Origin: CAZKXX01 sp964556705 | GTDB taxonomy: Bacteria > Acidobacteriota > Terriglobia > UBA7540 | DNA length: 27,667 nt | Direction: 5' to 3' | Assembly: GCA_964556705.1 (NCBI GenBank) | Contig: CAZKXX010000044.1 | Span: forward strand, 1 to 27,667 | In this document: positions 1-6,657 of the stretch, piece by piece | Position numbering within the stretch: the stretch's first letter is position 1 | Layout of the letters: each line of letters begins with the position of its first letter | The notes under the pieces: generated by a model | Seen by the model: the letters and a program-made list of their open reading frames with translations, nothing else | Database searches by the model: none | Told to the model about the DNA's origin: nothing | Position numbers and translations under genes: made by a program

Positions 1-1059
1 GCGCAGAATGGCGATCGTGTCTCCGACGCTGGGCTGCCCGACCAGCACGGGCTGGAAGCGCCGCTCGAGAGCCGCGTCCTTTTCGACGTGCTTCTTGTAT
101 TCGTTGAGCGTCGTGGCGCCGATGCAGCGCAGCTCGCCGCGCGCCAGCGCCGGTTTCAGCATGTTCGAGGCGTCAATCGCCCCTTCGGCCGCGCCCGCGC
201 CCACCAGCGTGTGCAGCTCGTCAATGAAAAGAATAATCCGCCCGCTCGATTCCTCGATTTCCTTGAGCACCGCTTTCAGGCGGTCTTCGAACTCGCCGCG
301 ATACTTCGAGCCGGCCACCAGCGCGCCGAGGTCGAGCTGCACGATGCGCTTCGACTTGAGCGACTCCGGCACGTCGCCGGAAACGATCCGCTGCGCGATA
401 CCTTCGGCGATCGCGGTCTTGCCGACGCCGGGCTCGCCGATGAGCACGGGATTGTTTTTCGTCCGGCGCGAGAGCACCTGGATGACCCGGCGGATTTCGT
501 TGTCGCGGCCGATCACCGGGTCGAGCTTGCCGCGGCGCGCCAGCTCCGTCAGGTCACGCGCGTATCGCTCGAGCGCCTGGAACTTCGCCTCCGGGTTCGG
601 GTCGGTCACGCGCTGCGAGCCGCGCACGGCGACCAGAGCCTTCAGGATCGCGTCGTGCGTCACGCCGAGCGCGCGCAGGATCCTTCCGGCCGGCTCCGAG
701 GCGCGCTTCGCGAGCGCCAGCAGCAAGTGCTCAGTCGAGACGAACTCGTCCCGGAACTGCTCGGTCTCCTTGAACGCCTGGTCGAGCAGTTCCTTCAGCG
801 CCGGAGAAAGAAAATGCTCCGCCGCGCCGCCCACCTTGGGCAGCGCCTCGACGGCCTTTTCGGCCTCGCGCGCCACCGCTCCGGGCGCCACACCCAGCCG
901 CGCCAGGAGCGAGGGCACAATCCCCTCTTCCTGTTCGACCAGCGCCCAGAGCAGGTGCACGGGCTCCAGTTGCTGGTTGCCGTGGCGCGAGGCGAGCTCC
1001 TGCGTGGCCTGCAAGGCCTCCTGCGCCTTGATCGTGAATTTGTCGAATCGCGTTGCCAT
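1..1059 (-). CDS. clpB: ClpB disaggregase, N-terminal part (cut by window edge)
   Basis: ClpB is an AAA+ hexamer that works with DnaK to pull apart protein aggregates in the cytoplasm. The first 353 residues are in the window; the rest lies beyond base 1. Residues 1-145 form the Clp N-domain repeat, with LEPVHLLWAL near 31-40 and the second repeat STEHLLLALA near 108. The first AAA domain has Walker A GEPGVGKT at 208-215, Walker B ILFIDE ending at D280-E281, sensor-1 GATTLNEY near 314, and the arginine finger in LERRF near 331-335. ClpA is less likely, because the N-domain and the region after it match ClpB/ClpC and no adaptor features are seen. The ATG at 1059 is the first Met in frame and has no clear Shine-Dalgarno. 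It lies about 210 bp downstream of hsp20 on the same strand, a common heat-shock pairing. The ClpB middle domain is outside the window, so ClpC cannot be fully excluded. Confidence 0.93.
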   Translation of the reverse strand, partial: MATRFDKFTIKAQEALQATQELASRHGNQQLEPVHLLWALVEQEEGIVPSLLARLGVAPGAVAREAEKAVEALPKVGGAAEHFLSPALKELLDQAFKETEQFRDEFVSTEHLLLALAKRASEPAGRILRALGVTHDAILKALVAVRGSQRVTDPNPEAKFQALERYARDLTELARRGKLDPVIGRDNEIRRVIQVLSRRTKNNPVLIGEPGVGKTAIAEGIAQRIVSGDVPESLKSKRIVQLDLGALVAGSKYRGEFEDRLKAVLKEIEESSGRIILFIDELHTLVGAGAAEGAIDASNMLKPALARGELRCIGATTLNEYKKHVEKDAALERRFQPVLVGQPSVGDTIAILR

Positions 1060-1101
1060 AACTCAAACTCGAAACTGGAAATTCGATCGTCGAAACTCCC
1101 T

Positions 1102-1141
1102 GAGCGACCCCTAGAGCGTATCACCGGCGAAAGGGTCGCTC
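1102..1141. repeat. 9-bp perfect inverted repeat in the clpB leader
   Basis: GAGCGACCC (1102-1110) and GGGTCGCTC (1133-1141) are exact inverted copies separated by 22 bases. The repeat lies about 40-80 bases upstream of the clpB start. It could be a leader hairpin or a regulator site. It does not match the CIRCE or HAIR consensus. Confidence 0.5.
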
Positions 1142-1157
1142 CAAACAGACCAAACCG

Positions 1158-1191
1158 CGCCGGGTCGCCAGGAACCGGCGACCGCGGCGCG
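1158..1191 (-). terminator. Hairpin between hsp20 and clpB (terminator or attenuator)
   Basis: GGTCGCC (1163-1169) pairs with GGCGACC (1177-1183) around a 7-base loop. An outer GCGCC/GGCGC helix extends the stem. Read on the minus strand, the hairpin is followed by a moderately T-rich stretch (GGTTTGGTCTGTTTGG) rather than a clean T-run. It could partially terminate hsp20 transcription before clpB. Confidence 0.45.
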
Positions 1192-1267
1192 GTGCGGATG
1201 CAAGCGCGTGGAGCGCCGGGTCATTCCCTTCGGCGCCACGAAGATCCCGCGCCAGAGGGGACCACCC

Positions 1268-1720
1268 TCAGTTCCTGCTGACGGCGATCTTGATCCTCTT
1301 GGGCTTCGCTTCCTCGCGCTTCGGCATCGTCAGGGTCAGCAGACCATCCTTGTAATCCGCCTTCACGTTCTCGGAGTCAATCGAGTTCGGCAGCGTGAAG
1401 CTGCGCGCGAAGGACCCATAGGCCCGCTCCACGCGATGGTAGTTTTCGTCCTTCACTTCCTTCTCGAACTTCCGCTCGCCCTTGAGGTAGAGCGTGTTGT
1501 CCTCGACCCTGACTTCCACGTCCTTCGGATCCACGCCCGGGAGCTCGGCCTTGAGCACAATGTCATTCTCGGTCTCGTAGATGTCCACGGGCGGGGCCCA
1601 GGTGCGTGTGGAAAGATCCCCCTCACCGAAGAAGGGGGTGAAAGCCTCCCTGAACAGACGATCAAAATCCCGGTGAGTGCTGACCAGATCACGGAACGGT
1701 TCCCATCGAACAATCGCCAT
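1268..1720 (-). CDS. Small heat-shock protein, Hsp20/alpha-crystallin family
   Basis: An ATP-independent holdase of 150 residues, the normal size for bacterial Hsp20, which keeps unfolding cytoplasmic proteins soluble for DnaK/ClpB refolding. The N-terminal arm MAIVRWEPFRD is typical of the family. The alpha-crystallin domain spans about 42-134 and includes AELPGVDPKDVEV and the signature GLLTLTMPK at 126-134. The C-terminal tail carries an IxI-type anchor (IKI at 143-145) used in oligomer assembly. The start is decided by a very strong Shine-Dalgarno, AGGAGGTGAT (minus strand, 1726-1735). A short helix, CTCT/GGAG (1731-1741), could cover that site at low temperature as an RNA thermometer would; this is inference only. 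It is followed by clpB on the same strand, which fits a heat-shock unit. Confidence 0.95.
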   Translation of the reverse strand: MAIVRWEPFRDLVSTHRDFDRLFREAFTPFFGEGDLSTRTWAPPVDIYETENDIVLKAELPGVDPKDVEVRVEDNTLYLKGERKFEKEVKDENYHRVERAYGSFARSFTLPNSIDSENVKADYKDGLLTLTMPKREEAKPKRIKIAVSRN

Positions 1721-1775
1721 TGTCTATCACCTCCTGAAGAGCTTTCATGTCTTACACAAGCATTAGTCGATGGCA

Positions 1776-1804
1776 ATCATAAAATCTTAGCTTAGTATTG
1801 TCAA
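1776..1804 (-). promoter_or_regulatory. Near-consensus sigma-70 promoter of hsp20
   Basis: On the minus strand, TTGACA (1799-1804), a 17-base spacer, then TATGAT (1776-1781). This gives 11 of 12 consensus positions at ideal spacing. The expected transcript start near 1769 would give a leader of about 50 bases before the hsp20 ATG. No sigma-32 type CCCCAT -10 is seen. Confidence 0.8.
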
Positions 1805-1868
1805 GTACTTTTTTAGCCTTATTTTCAATCAGTTACAGACTATATTTCGTGTCAAGAGAGCCAAAAAA

Positions 1869-1896
1869 CAAGGGATTGGTCGTCGAACATCCCTTG
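1869..1896. promoter_or_regulatory. Inverted repeat, candidate operator
   Basis: CAAGGGAT (1869-1876) and ATCCCTTG (1889-1896) are exact inverted copies with a 12-base spacer. They lie between the divergent hsp20 and peroxiredoxin promoters. The symmetry and placement fit a dimeric regulator site shared by both genes. It is not the HAIR, CIRCE or CtsR consensus. Confidence 0.45.
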
Positions 1897-1981
1897 AAAG
1901 GGTCTTGGATTCTGGCATGGCTGTTCAGCCCGAACTCGAACAGGCCACCGCCTCACAGAGGCTTCGCGAGCCATTCTGGGA

Positions 1982-1987
1982 TATAAT
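1982..1987 (+). promoter_or_regulatory. -10 element of the peroxiredoxin gene
   Basis: A perfect TATAAT lies in otherwise GC-rich DNA, about 50 bases upstream of the ATG at 2039. There is no good -35 at 16-18 bases, so activation by a regulator is possible. Confidence 0.5.
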
Positions 1988-2038
1988 CGGACGGCTTTCC
2001 TGCCCTTGCGGGGCGGAATCTTCGGCGAGGAGGCATTC

Positions 2039-2566
2039 ATGCTCAGCAAACGTGGAGCGGTCGCGGGCGCGCTGGCGCTGGCGTTCGTGGCTCCGCTGGC
2101 GGGCCGCGCGGCGTCGCTCAAGGTGGGCGACCGGGCTCCGGACTTTTCGCTTCGAGACCACAACGGAAACACCGTCAAACTGAGCGATTTTCAGGGGAAG
2201 AAGAACGTCGTGCTGGCGTTTTACGTTCTGGCCTTCACGGGTGGCTGAACGAAGCAGCTCAAGGCGTATCAGGCTGATATCGCCAAATTCGAAGCAGAAG
2301 AAACTCAAGTCCTGGGCGTCAGCGTGGACAGCGCCCCCGCCAACCGGGTTTTTGCCGAGCAGATCGGCGTCTCGTACCCACTGCTCAGCGATTTCAAGCG
2401 CGAAGTCTCGAAAACTTACGGCATCCTGAATGAGGAGCACGGCTTCGCCAACCGCACCACGTTCGTCATCGACAAGCAGGGGGTCATCCGGCACATCGAA
2501 AAAGACGCCGCGGCGATCGACCCGAGCGGCGCGCTGCAAGCCTGCTCGCTGATTCAGAAGAAGTAG
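2039..2566 (+). CDS. Secreted selenocysteine peroxiredoxin (AhpC/TSA-PrxQ type, TGA = Sec70)
   Basis: Predicted thiol/selenol peroxidase of the AhpC/TSA (Bcp/PrxQ-like) family that reduces hydrogen peroxide or organic peroxides, probably outside the inner membrane. The frame from ATG 2039 to TAG 2566 is open except for TGA at 2246-2248, residue 70 of 175. That codon sits exactly where the peroxidatic Cys belongs: VLAFYVLAFTGG-U-TKQL against the family pattern FTPGC-T-K/Q. Homology continues on both sides in one frame: VGDRAPDFSLRDHNGNTVKLSDFQGKKNVVL before it, and LGVSVDS, YPLLSDF, TYGI and R-TTFVIDKQGVIR after it. A SECIS-like hairpin begins 14 bases after the TGA. Residues 1-21 form a signal peptide ending GRAAS. 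There is no Cys five residues after Sec70; the only other Cys is C169 near the C-terminus. The start has Shine-Dalgarno GAGGAGG. Sec-insertion genes are not in the window. The alternative is a recent nonsense mutation, which the hairpin makes less likely. Confidence 0.88.
2263..2284 (+). promoter_or_regulatory. Bacterial SECIS element
   Basis: An RNA hairpin inside the coding region just after the TGA: GGCG (2263-2266) and TATCA (2267-2271) form the 5' arm, GGC (2272-2274) is the loop, and TGATA (2275-2279), an unpaired T (2280) and CGCC (2281-2284) form the 3' arm. Nine base pairs, a three-base loop starting with GG, and 23 bases between TGA and loop fit the known bacterial SECIS rules: a short apical loop with an early G, 16-37 bases from UGA, and a bulged U. 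In E. coli fdhF the bulged U is on the 5' side; here it is on the 3' side. Confidence 0.78.
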
Positions 2567-2766
2567 GCAAAAGGCAGCCGGCAGTCAGCAGGGAGCGGCA
2601 TCGCCTTCCGCCGACGGCGGCATCTACCGGCTGAAACATTCAGCGTCCGGGGCCGAGAGGGTTTCGTCTGCCTTTCCCTTTTCCGCTGGCCCTGTGGGGA
2701 GAGCGGCCCGAGTCCCGGCCGGGTCGCTGGCTTCCGGTTTCAGGTGAAATCAGGGAGTGCGAAGAA

Positions 2767-3294
2767 ATGTCAAACCAAGCCAGACGGCCAGTTGAAAGGC
2801 ATCTGCTCTTGTGGGTGTTTTGCGTCGCTGCGCTCGCGTCCTGCCGGACCCAGCGTCCCGAGCCCGACCTGGCTTCAGACAAGCGCCAAATCAGCGCGCA
2901 GATCGAGAAGTACGCGGCATCGCTGGGCAAGCCTGAGATGACGCTTGCCGCGGGGGAAGTCTGGCTGCAATCTTCCGACGTGTCGTTCATTCATCCCCGC
3001 GGCCATGAACGCGGCTGGGAGGAAATCCAGCGCAACTTTTATGAGAACACCATGGAGGCGTTCTTCTCCGGGCGCAAGCTGCAGGTCTCCGATGTTTCCG
3101 TCAAAATCTTCGGCGACGCCGCGGTGGCCGAGTTCTACTGGCACTTTGTGGCGAAGCTGAAGAAAGACGGCTCGCAGGTGGAAACCCGAGGGCGGGAAAC
3201 CCAGGTGTACGCCCGGACCGCGCCGAAACAGTGGCGCCTGGTCCACGTCCATTACTCCGGAATGCCGGTGACGGGAGAAGCGGAAGGGTTCTGA
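2767..3294 (+). CDS. NTF2-like (SnoaL/DUF4440-type) lipoprotein
   Basis: A 175-residue exported protein. Residues 11-26 give a lipoprotein signal ending in lipobox L-A-S-C26, so it should be membrane-anchored. Residues about 40-165 form one NTF2-like cone domain: a helix (ISAQIEKYAASL), then a strand pattern including DVSFIHPRGHERGWEEIQRNFYE, AVAEFYWHFVAKL, ETQVYART and WRLVHVHYS. Proteins of this type (SnoaL-like/DUF4440) are common stand-alone domains with unknown ligands, and catalytic residues cannot be assigned. The ATG at 2767 is preceded by a modest GGGAG. It converges with the UPF0182 gene. Confidence 0.8.
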   Translation: MSNQARRPVERHLLLWVFCVAALASCRTQRPEPDLASDKRQISAQIEKYAASLGKPEMTLAAGEVWLQSSDVSFIHPRGHERGWEEIQRNFYENTMEAFFSGRKLQVSDVSVKIFGDAAVAEFYWHFVAKLKKDGSQVETRGRETQVYARTAPKQWRLVHVHYSGMPVTGEAEGF

Positions 3295-3309
3295 GCCCGA
3301 CCTTCGACC

Positions 3310-3328
3310 CGCCGGTCATGCACCGGCG
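3310..3328. terminator. Hairpin between convergent genes
   Basis: CGCCGGT (3310-3316) and ACCGGCG (3322-3328) form a perfect 7-bp stem with a 5-base loop, between two genes that end facing each other. There is no T-run, so the termination role is likely but not certain. Confidence 0.45.
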
Positions 3329-3384
3329 CTGCGGCCTTCTGCCCACCGCCGTCTGCGGACTGTCCACTTCCGACTGCTTTCCGC

Positions 3385-6156
3385 TTACTGCCTGCTGCTC
3401 TGCTCTGCGGCGAGTTTCTTGAGGACTTCGCCGAGCCGCCGCATTTCCTCGCCGTAGCCGGCGAAGTCGCCCTGGCGGAGCAACTGTTGCGCGCGGTCGT
3501 AGTGCTGGCTGGCCTGGCGGACGAGCGCGGCGACATCCGGCGCGACGGCGGGTGCCGGGGGCGCTCCCGGCGCCGGCGGGGCGGCGGGCGCAGCGCCGGG
3601 ACGCACGCGCGCCACCCGGCGCGGCGCGCTCGTAACTTCCCCGCCGAAGATGCGCGCCAGTCCTTCATCGAGCGTCGGCTCCATCACCACGTTGTCGCCG
3701 TAGGAAACCAGCACGCGCGTCAGTTGCGGCAGCCCGCCGCCCGCCGCCGCGGCCAGATAGAGCGGCTGGACGTAAATCACCGAGTTCTCGACCGGGATGA
3801 CAAACAAGTTTCCGCGGATGACGGTGGAGCCGCCCGTGCCCCACAGCGTCAACTGCTGGCTGATGTAGGGGTCCTGGTCGATGCGCGCGTCAATCTGTTG
3901 CGGGCCGTAAACGAGCCGCTGCTTGGGGAACATGAAGACGAGAACGCGTCCGTAATTCGGCTCGTCGCAGCGCGCGGCCATCCAGGCGATCATGTTGTCG
4001 CGCCGCGCCGGCGTGAAGGGCACCATGAGGATGAACTCTTCCTTTTCGCCCACGCCCGCAAGTTTCATGATCGTGTAATAGGGGCTCATCGTCGTCGCCG
4101 CGCCGCGGACGGAGGTCTGCGCCACGCGCCACAAATCTTCGCGGTTGTAGAAGACGCGCGGGTCGGTCATGTGGAAGAGAGTGAATTTCTGCGCCTGCGC
4201 CGAGAAGAACTCTTCCGGGTAGCGGATGTGCGCCCGCAGGTCTTCCGGCATCTCGCCGAGCGGCCGGAAGACGCGCGGAAAGATGCTGGCGTAAACCTGG
4301 ATGAGCGGGTCGGAAGGATCGGCGATGTAGAAACGGACGCGCCCGTCGTAAGCACTGACGGTGGCCTTCACGGAGTTGCGGATGTAATTCCCGAGGCGCG
4401 GCGTGGGCTCCGAGTAGGGGTAGTTCCACGAGGTCGTATAGCCGTCAAGCATCCAGACGAGCGAGCCGTCGCGCGCGATCACGAGGTAAGGGTCGCGGTC
4501 GAAGTGCAGGAAGGGGGTGAGTCGCCTCGCGCGGTCGAGCACGCGGCGGTAGATCATCAGCCGGCTTTCGGCCTGGATGTCGTCCGAAAGCAGAATTTTC
4601 AACTCTCCGAAGCGCAGCGTGAACAGCAGCTTGCGAAGGAACCCGTTGACCGGGATCCCGCCTTCACCTTCGTAGGTCGTGTAAACGTTCTGGTCGCCGA
4701 AGGGGTAGTCGAACTCCTGCGCCTTGGTGCGCACGAAGCAGTAGGGGTTGCCGAGTTCACCGAAATAGATCTCCGGGCGCGTCACCTCGAGGTCCACCGT
4801 CGAGACCGGCGGAATGTCCTTGATAAAAAGCTCGGGCAGTCCCTCGTGCGTGTATTCGTTCACCGGCCCGAGGCACAGCCCGTAGCCGTGCGTGTAGGTG
4901 AGGTGCTCGTTGATCCAGGTGCGGCTGGGCAGGCTTTCGGAGTTCAGCTCGCGCGGCGAGAGCGAAACCTGGCGATAGACACCATCGATGACATAGCGGT
5001 CGTTATCCACGTGCGTGAAGTCGTAGTAAGTGCGGATTTCCTGAAGCTGCGCGAAGGTGGTGAGGAGCGGCCGGTGGTCCCAGAGCCGCACGCTGCGAAA
5101 GGTGGCTTCGTTCGCGCGCACGTCTTCGAGCGTCAGGTCTTCGACGGCCTCGAACTCGCGCTCCTCGAAGCGGTCGAGGGCGTAGGCGCGGCGCGTGAAT
5201 TCGATCGAGTGGCCGATGTAGTCGTGCTCGCGCTCGATTTCGTTGGGCGTGACGATGAAGCGCTGGAGAAGTTCGGGATAGACGTTGGCGCCGAGCACGG
5301 CGGCGACCAGCATCAGCGCCACGCCGCCCACCGCCGGGCGCAGCGTGTGGCGCGCCGCGCCGTAAAGGAGCGCCGCCGAGGTGAGCACGGCGAGCCCCAG
5401 GAGCACCCACAACGCCGGCAGCGTCGCGTGGACGTCGGCATAACCGGCGCCGTAAACGATGCCGCGCTCGGAAAACAGCAGGTTGTACATCCCCAGACGC
5501 AGGCGGTAGGCGATCAGCAAGAAGAGCACGGCGCCCAGGACCATGGCGTGGGCGCGCGCGGCGGGCGCCACGCGCGGCCCGCGCGGCGTCAGCCAGACGC
5601 CTCCTTCCATCAGGTAGTAAATCGCCACCACCAGCAGCGCGCCGATCAGCGTGACCAGTCCGAGGTGGTAAAGAAACCGCAGGAAGGGCAGCTCGAAAAG
5701 ATAGAAGCCGAGGTCGAGGCCGAAAATCGGGTCGGCCTCGCCCATCGTGATGGGCCGCTGCGCCAGCAGGTACTCGTTCCAGTGGAACGTCGCCCACTGG
5801 CTGAGGATGTAGCTGACCAGCAGCACAACCGCGAAGAGCCCCCAGCGCAGCGACGAGCCCAGCCGGTCGAGCGGCGCAAACTCGATGAACTCCGGCGTCA
5901 CGCGATAGCCCGAGCGCCGGGCCACGCCGCGCGCGATGAGGACGTTGATCCCGACAAACAGCAGGAATCCCATCCCCGCCAGTCCGCTCAGGACGATCTG
6001 CGCCTTGAGGATCGTCCAGTAGATTTCGCGATAGCCTTCGGAGTCAAACCACAGCCAGTCCACGATGAGACTGACGCCATTGGTGAAGAGGGGAAGAAGG
6101 ACGAGGACCGTCAGAAGGAAAGCGACGAGATAACGCGCCATCTTGTTGTCACCCAC
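3385..6156 (-). CDS. UPF0182 family integral membrane protein
   Basis: A 923-residue protein of the UPF0182 (COG1615) family, whose biochemical function is unknown. The N-terminal third holds about seven membrane segments (near 8-30, 50-72, 105-122, 165-185, 205-222, 250-270 and 276-295). The C-terminal two thirds is a large soluble region expected outside the membrane, with family stretches such as WINEHLTYTHGYG and RDPYLVIARDGSLVWMLDGY. Near residue 860 there is an Ala/Pro linker, followed by a short helical tail (YDRAQQLLRQGDFAGYGEEM) that looks like part of a tetratricopeptide helix pair and is usual in the family. GTG at 6156 is preferred because GGAGGT lies 5 bases upstream; ATG at 6141 is the alternative and lacks a Shine-Dalgarno. 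It stands alone on its strand. Confidence 0.92.
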   Translation of the reverse strand: MGDNKMARYLVAFLLTVLVLLPLFTNGVSLIVDWLWFDSEGYREIYWTILKAQIVLSGLAGMGFLLFVGINVLIARGVARRSGYRVTPEFIEFAPLDRLGSSLRWGLFAVVLLVSYILSQWATFHWNEYLLAQRPITMGEADPIFGLDLGFYLFELPFLRFLYHLGLVTLIGALLVVAIYYLMEGGVWLTPRGPRVAPAARAHAMVLGAVLFLLIAYRLRLGMYNLLFSERGIVYGAGYADVHATLPALWVLLGLAVLTSAALLYGAARHTLRPAVGGVALMLVAAVLGANVYPELLQRFIVTPNEIEREHDYIGHSIEFTRRAYALDRFEEREFEAVEDLTLEDVRANEATFRSVRLWDHRPLLTTFAQLQEIRTYYDFTHVDNDRYVIDGVYRQVSLSPRELNSESLPSRTWINEHLTYTHGYGLCLGPVNEYTHEGLPELFIKDIPPVSTVDLEVTRPEIYFGELGNPYCFVRTKAQEFDYPFGDQNVYTTYEGEGGIPVNGFLRKLLFTLRFGELKILLSDDIQAESRLMIYRRVLDRARRLTPFLHFDRDPYLVIARDGSLVWMLDGYTTSWNYPYSEPTPRLGNYIRNSVKATVSAYDGRVRFYIADPSDPLIQVYASIFPRVFRPLGEMPEDLRAHIRYPEEFFSAQAQKFTLFHMTDPRVFYNREDLWRVAQTSVRGAATTMSPYYTIMKLAGVGEKEEFILMVPFTPARRDNMIAWMAARCDEPNYGRVLVFMFPKQRLVYGPQQIDARIDQDPYISQQLTLWGTGGSTVIRGNLFVIPVENSVIYVQPLYLAAAAGGGLPQLTRVLVSYGDNVVMEPTLDEGLARIFGGEVTSAPRRVARVRPGAAPAAPPAPGAPPAPAVAPDVAALVRQASQHYDRAQQLLRQGDFAGYGEEMRRLGEVLKKLAAEQSSRQ

Positions 6157-6260
6157 AGCAGACCTCCGCGCTCATCTAAACACACGCCGCCGGAGGTGTC
6201 CAGACAGTTCGGGCGGGGCGACGTGCCGCCTTCATCTGGAATCCTGAATCTCCGCCCTTC

Positions 6261-6581
6261 GCTACGGCTCCCGACCTGATCCTGTCCGAAGTGGCGAGCG
6301 TCCTCTGGAAACGCGCTCAGCGCGGGACACTTCCTTCCAATGTCGTGCGTAGCTTGTTCCTGCAATTTGAGAGCTTGGGTCTTCCCCTGTCTCCTTCCGG
6401 GCGGCTGGTTCCGGAAGCTCTCCGACTGGCCCTTCGGCACGGAAACTCAGTTTACGACGGCCTCTATGTGGCCTTGTCCCGCGAACTCCACTGGGACTAC
6501 GTCACAGCCGACGCAAAACTCTATCGAATCCTGAGGCCGCAATGTCCCGGAATCGTCCTGTTGCGCGACTGGCGCGCCTGA
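6261..6581 (+). pseudogene. Truncated PIN-domain toxin (VapC-like) remnant
   Basis: The frame reads APDLILSEVASVLWKRAQRG, then SVYDGLYVALSRELHWDYVTADAKLYR, then a short end at TGA 6579-6581. These are the middle and C-terminal parts of a PIN-domain ribonuclease, including the second acidic residue (E of LSEVAS), the D of YDGLYVA and the D of TADAKL. The N-terminal 35-40 residues, with the first catalytic Asp and strand, are missing. The frame upstream has no start codon and no PIN similarity; the only start is an internal GTG at 6291 with no ribosome binding site. No antitoxin gene is next to it. This is a decayed VapC-type toxin, probably inactive. Confidence 0.78.
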
Positions 6582-6596
6582 GCCAGCCGATTTCAC

Positions 6597-6626
6597 TTGG
6601 CGGCGCATCTAAAATGACCGGATAAT
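6597..6626 (+). promoter_or_regulatory. Candidate promoter of htpX
   Basis: TTGGCG (6597-6602), an 18-base spacer, then GATAAT (6621-6626), about 30 bases upstream of the htpX ATG. Both boxes are near consensus and the -10 lies in a short AT-rich patch. Confidence 0.45.
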
Positions 6627-6657
6627 AGGTTTTCGGGAATATTCGGGAGGTTGAACG

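Larger units (their letters stand above)
1721..2038. other. Divergent AT-rich regulatory interval hsp20/peroxiredoxin
   Basis: About 320 bp without a gene, clearly more AT-rich than its surroundings between about 1740 and 1880. It holds the hsp20 promoter, a second TTGACA on the minus strand at 1850-1855 with no good -10, the inverted repeat at 1869-1896, and a TATAAT at 1982-1987 facing the peroxiredoxin gene. Confidence 0.7.

Noticed and set aside
3487..6279. A 930-codon open frame on the plus strand opposite the UPF0182 gene
   Set aside because: Composition is His/Arg/Asp-rich with no domain; it mirrors the codon pattern of the real gene on the other strand, as is common in GC-rich DNA.
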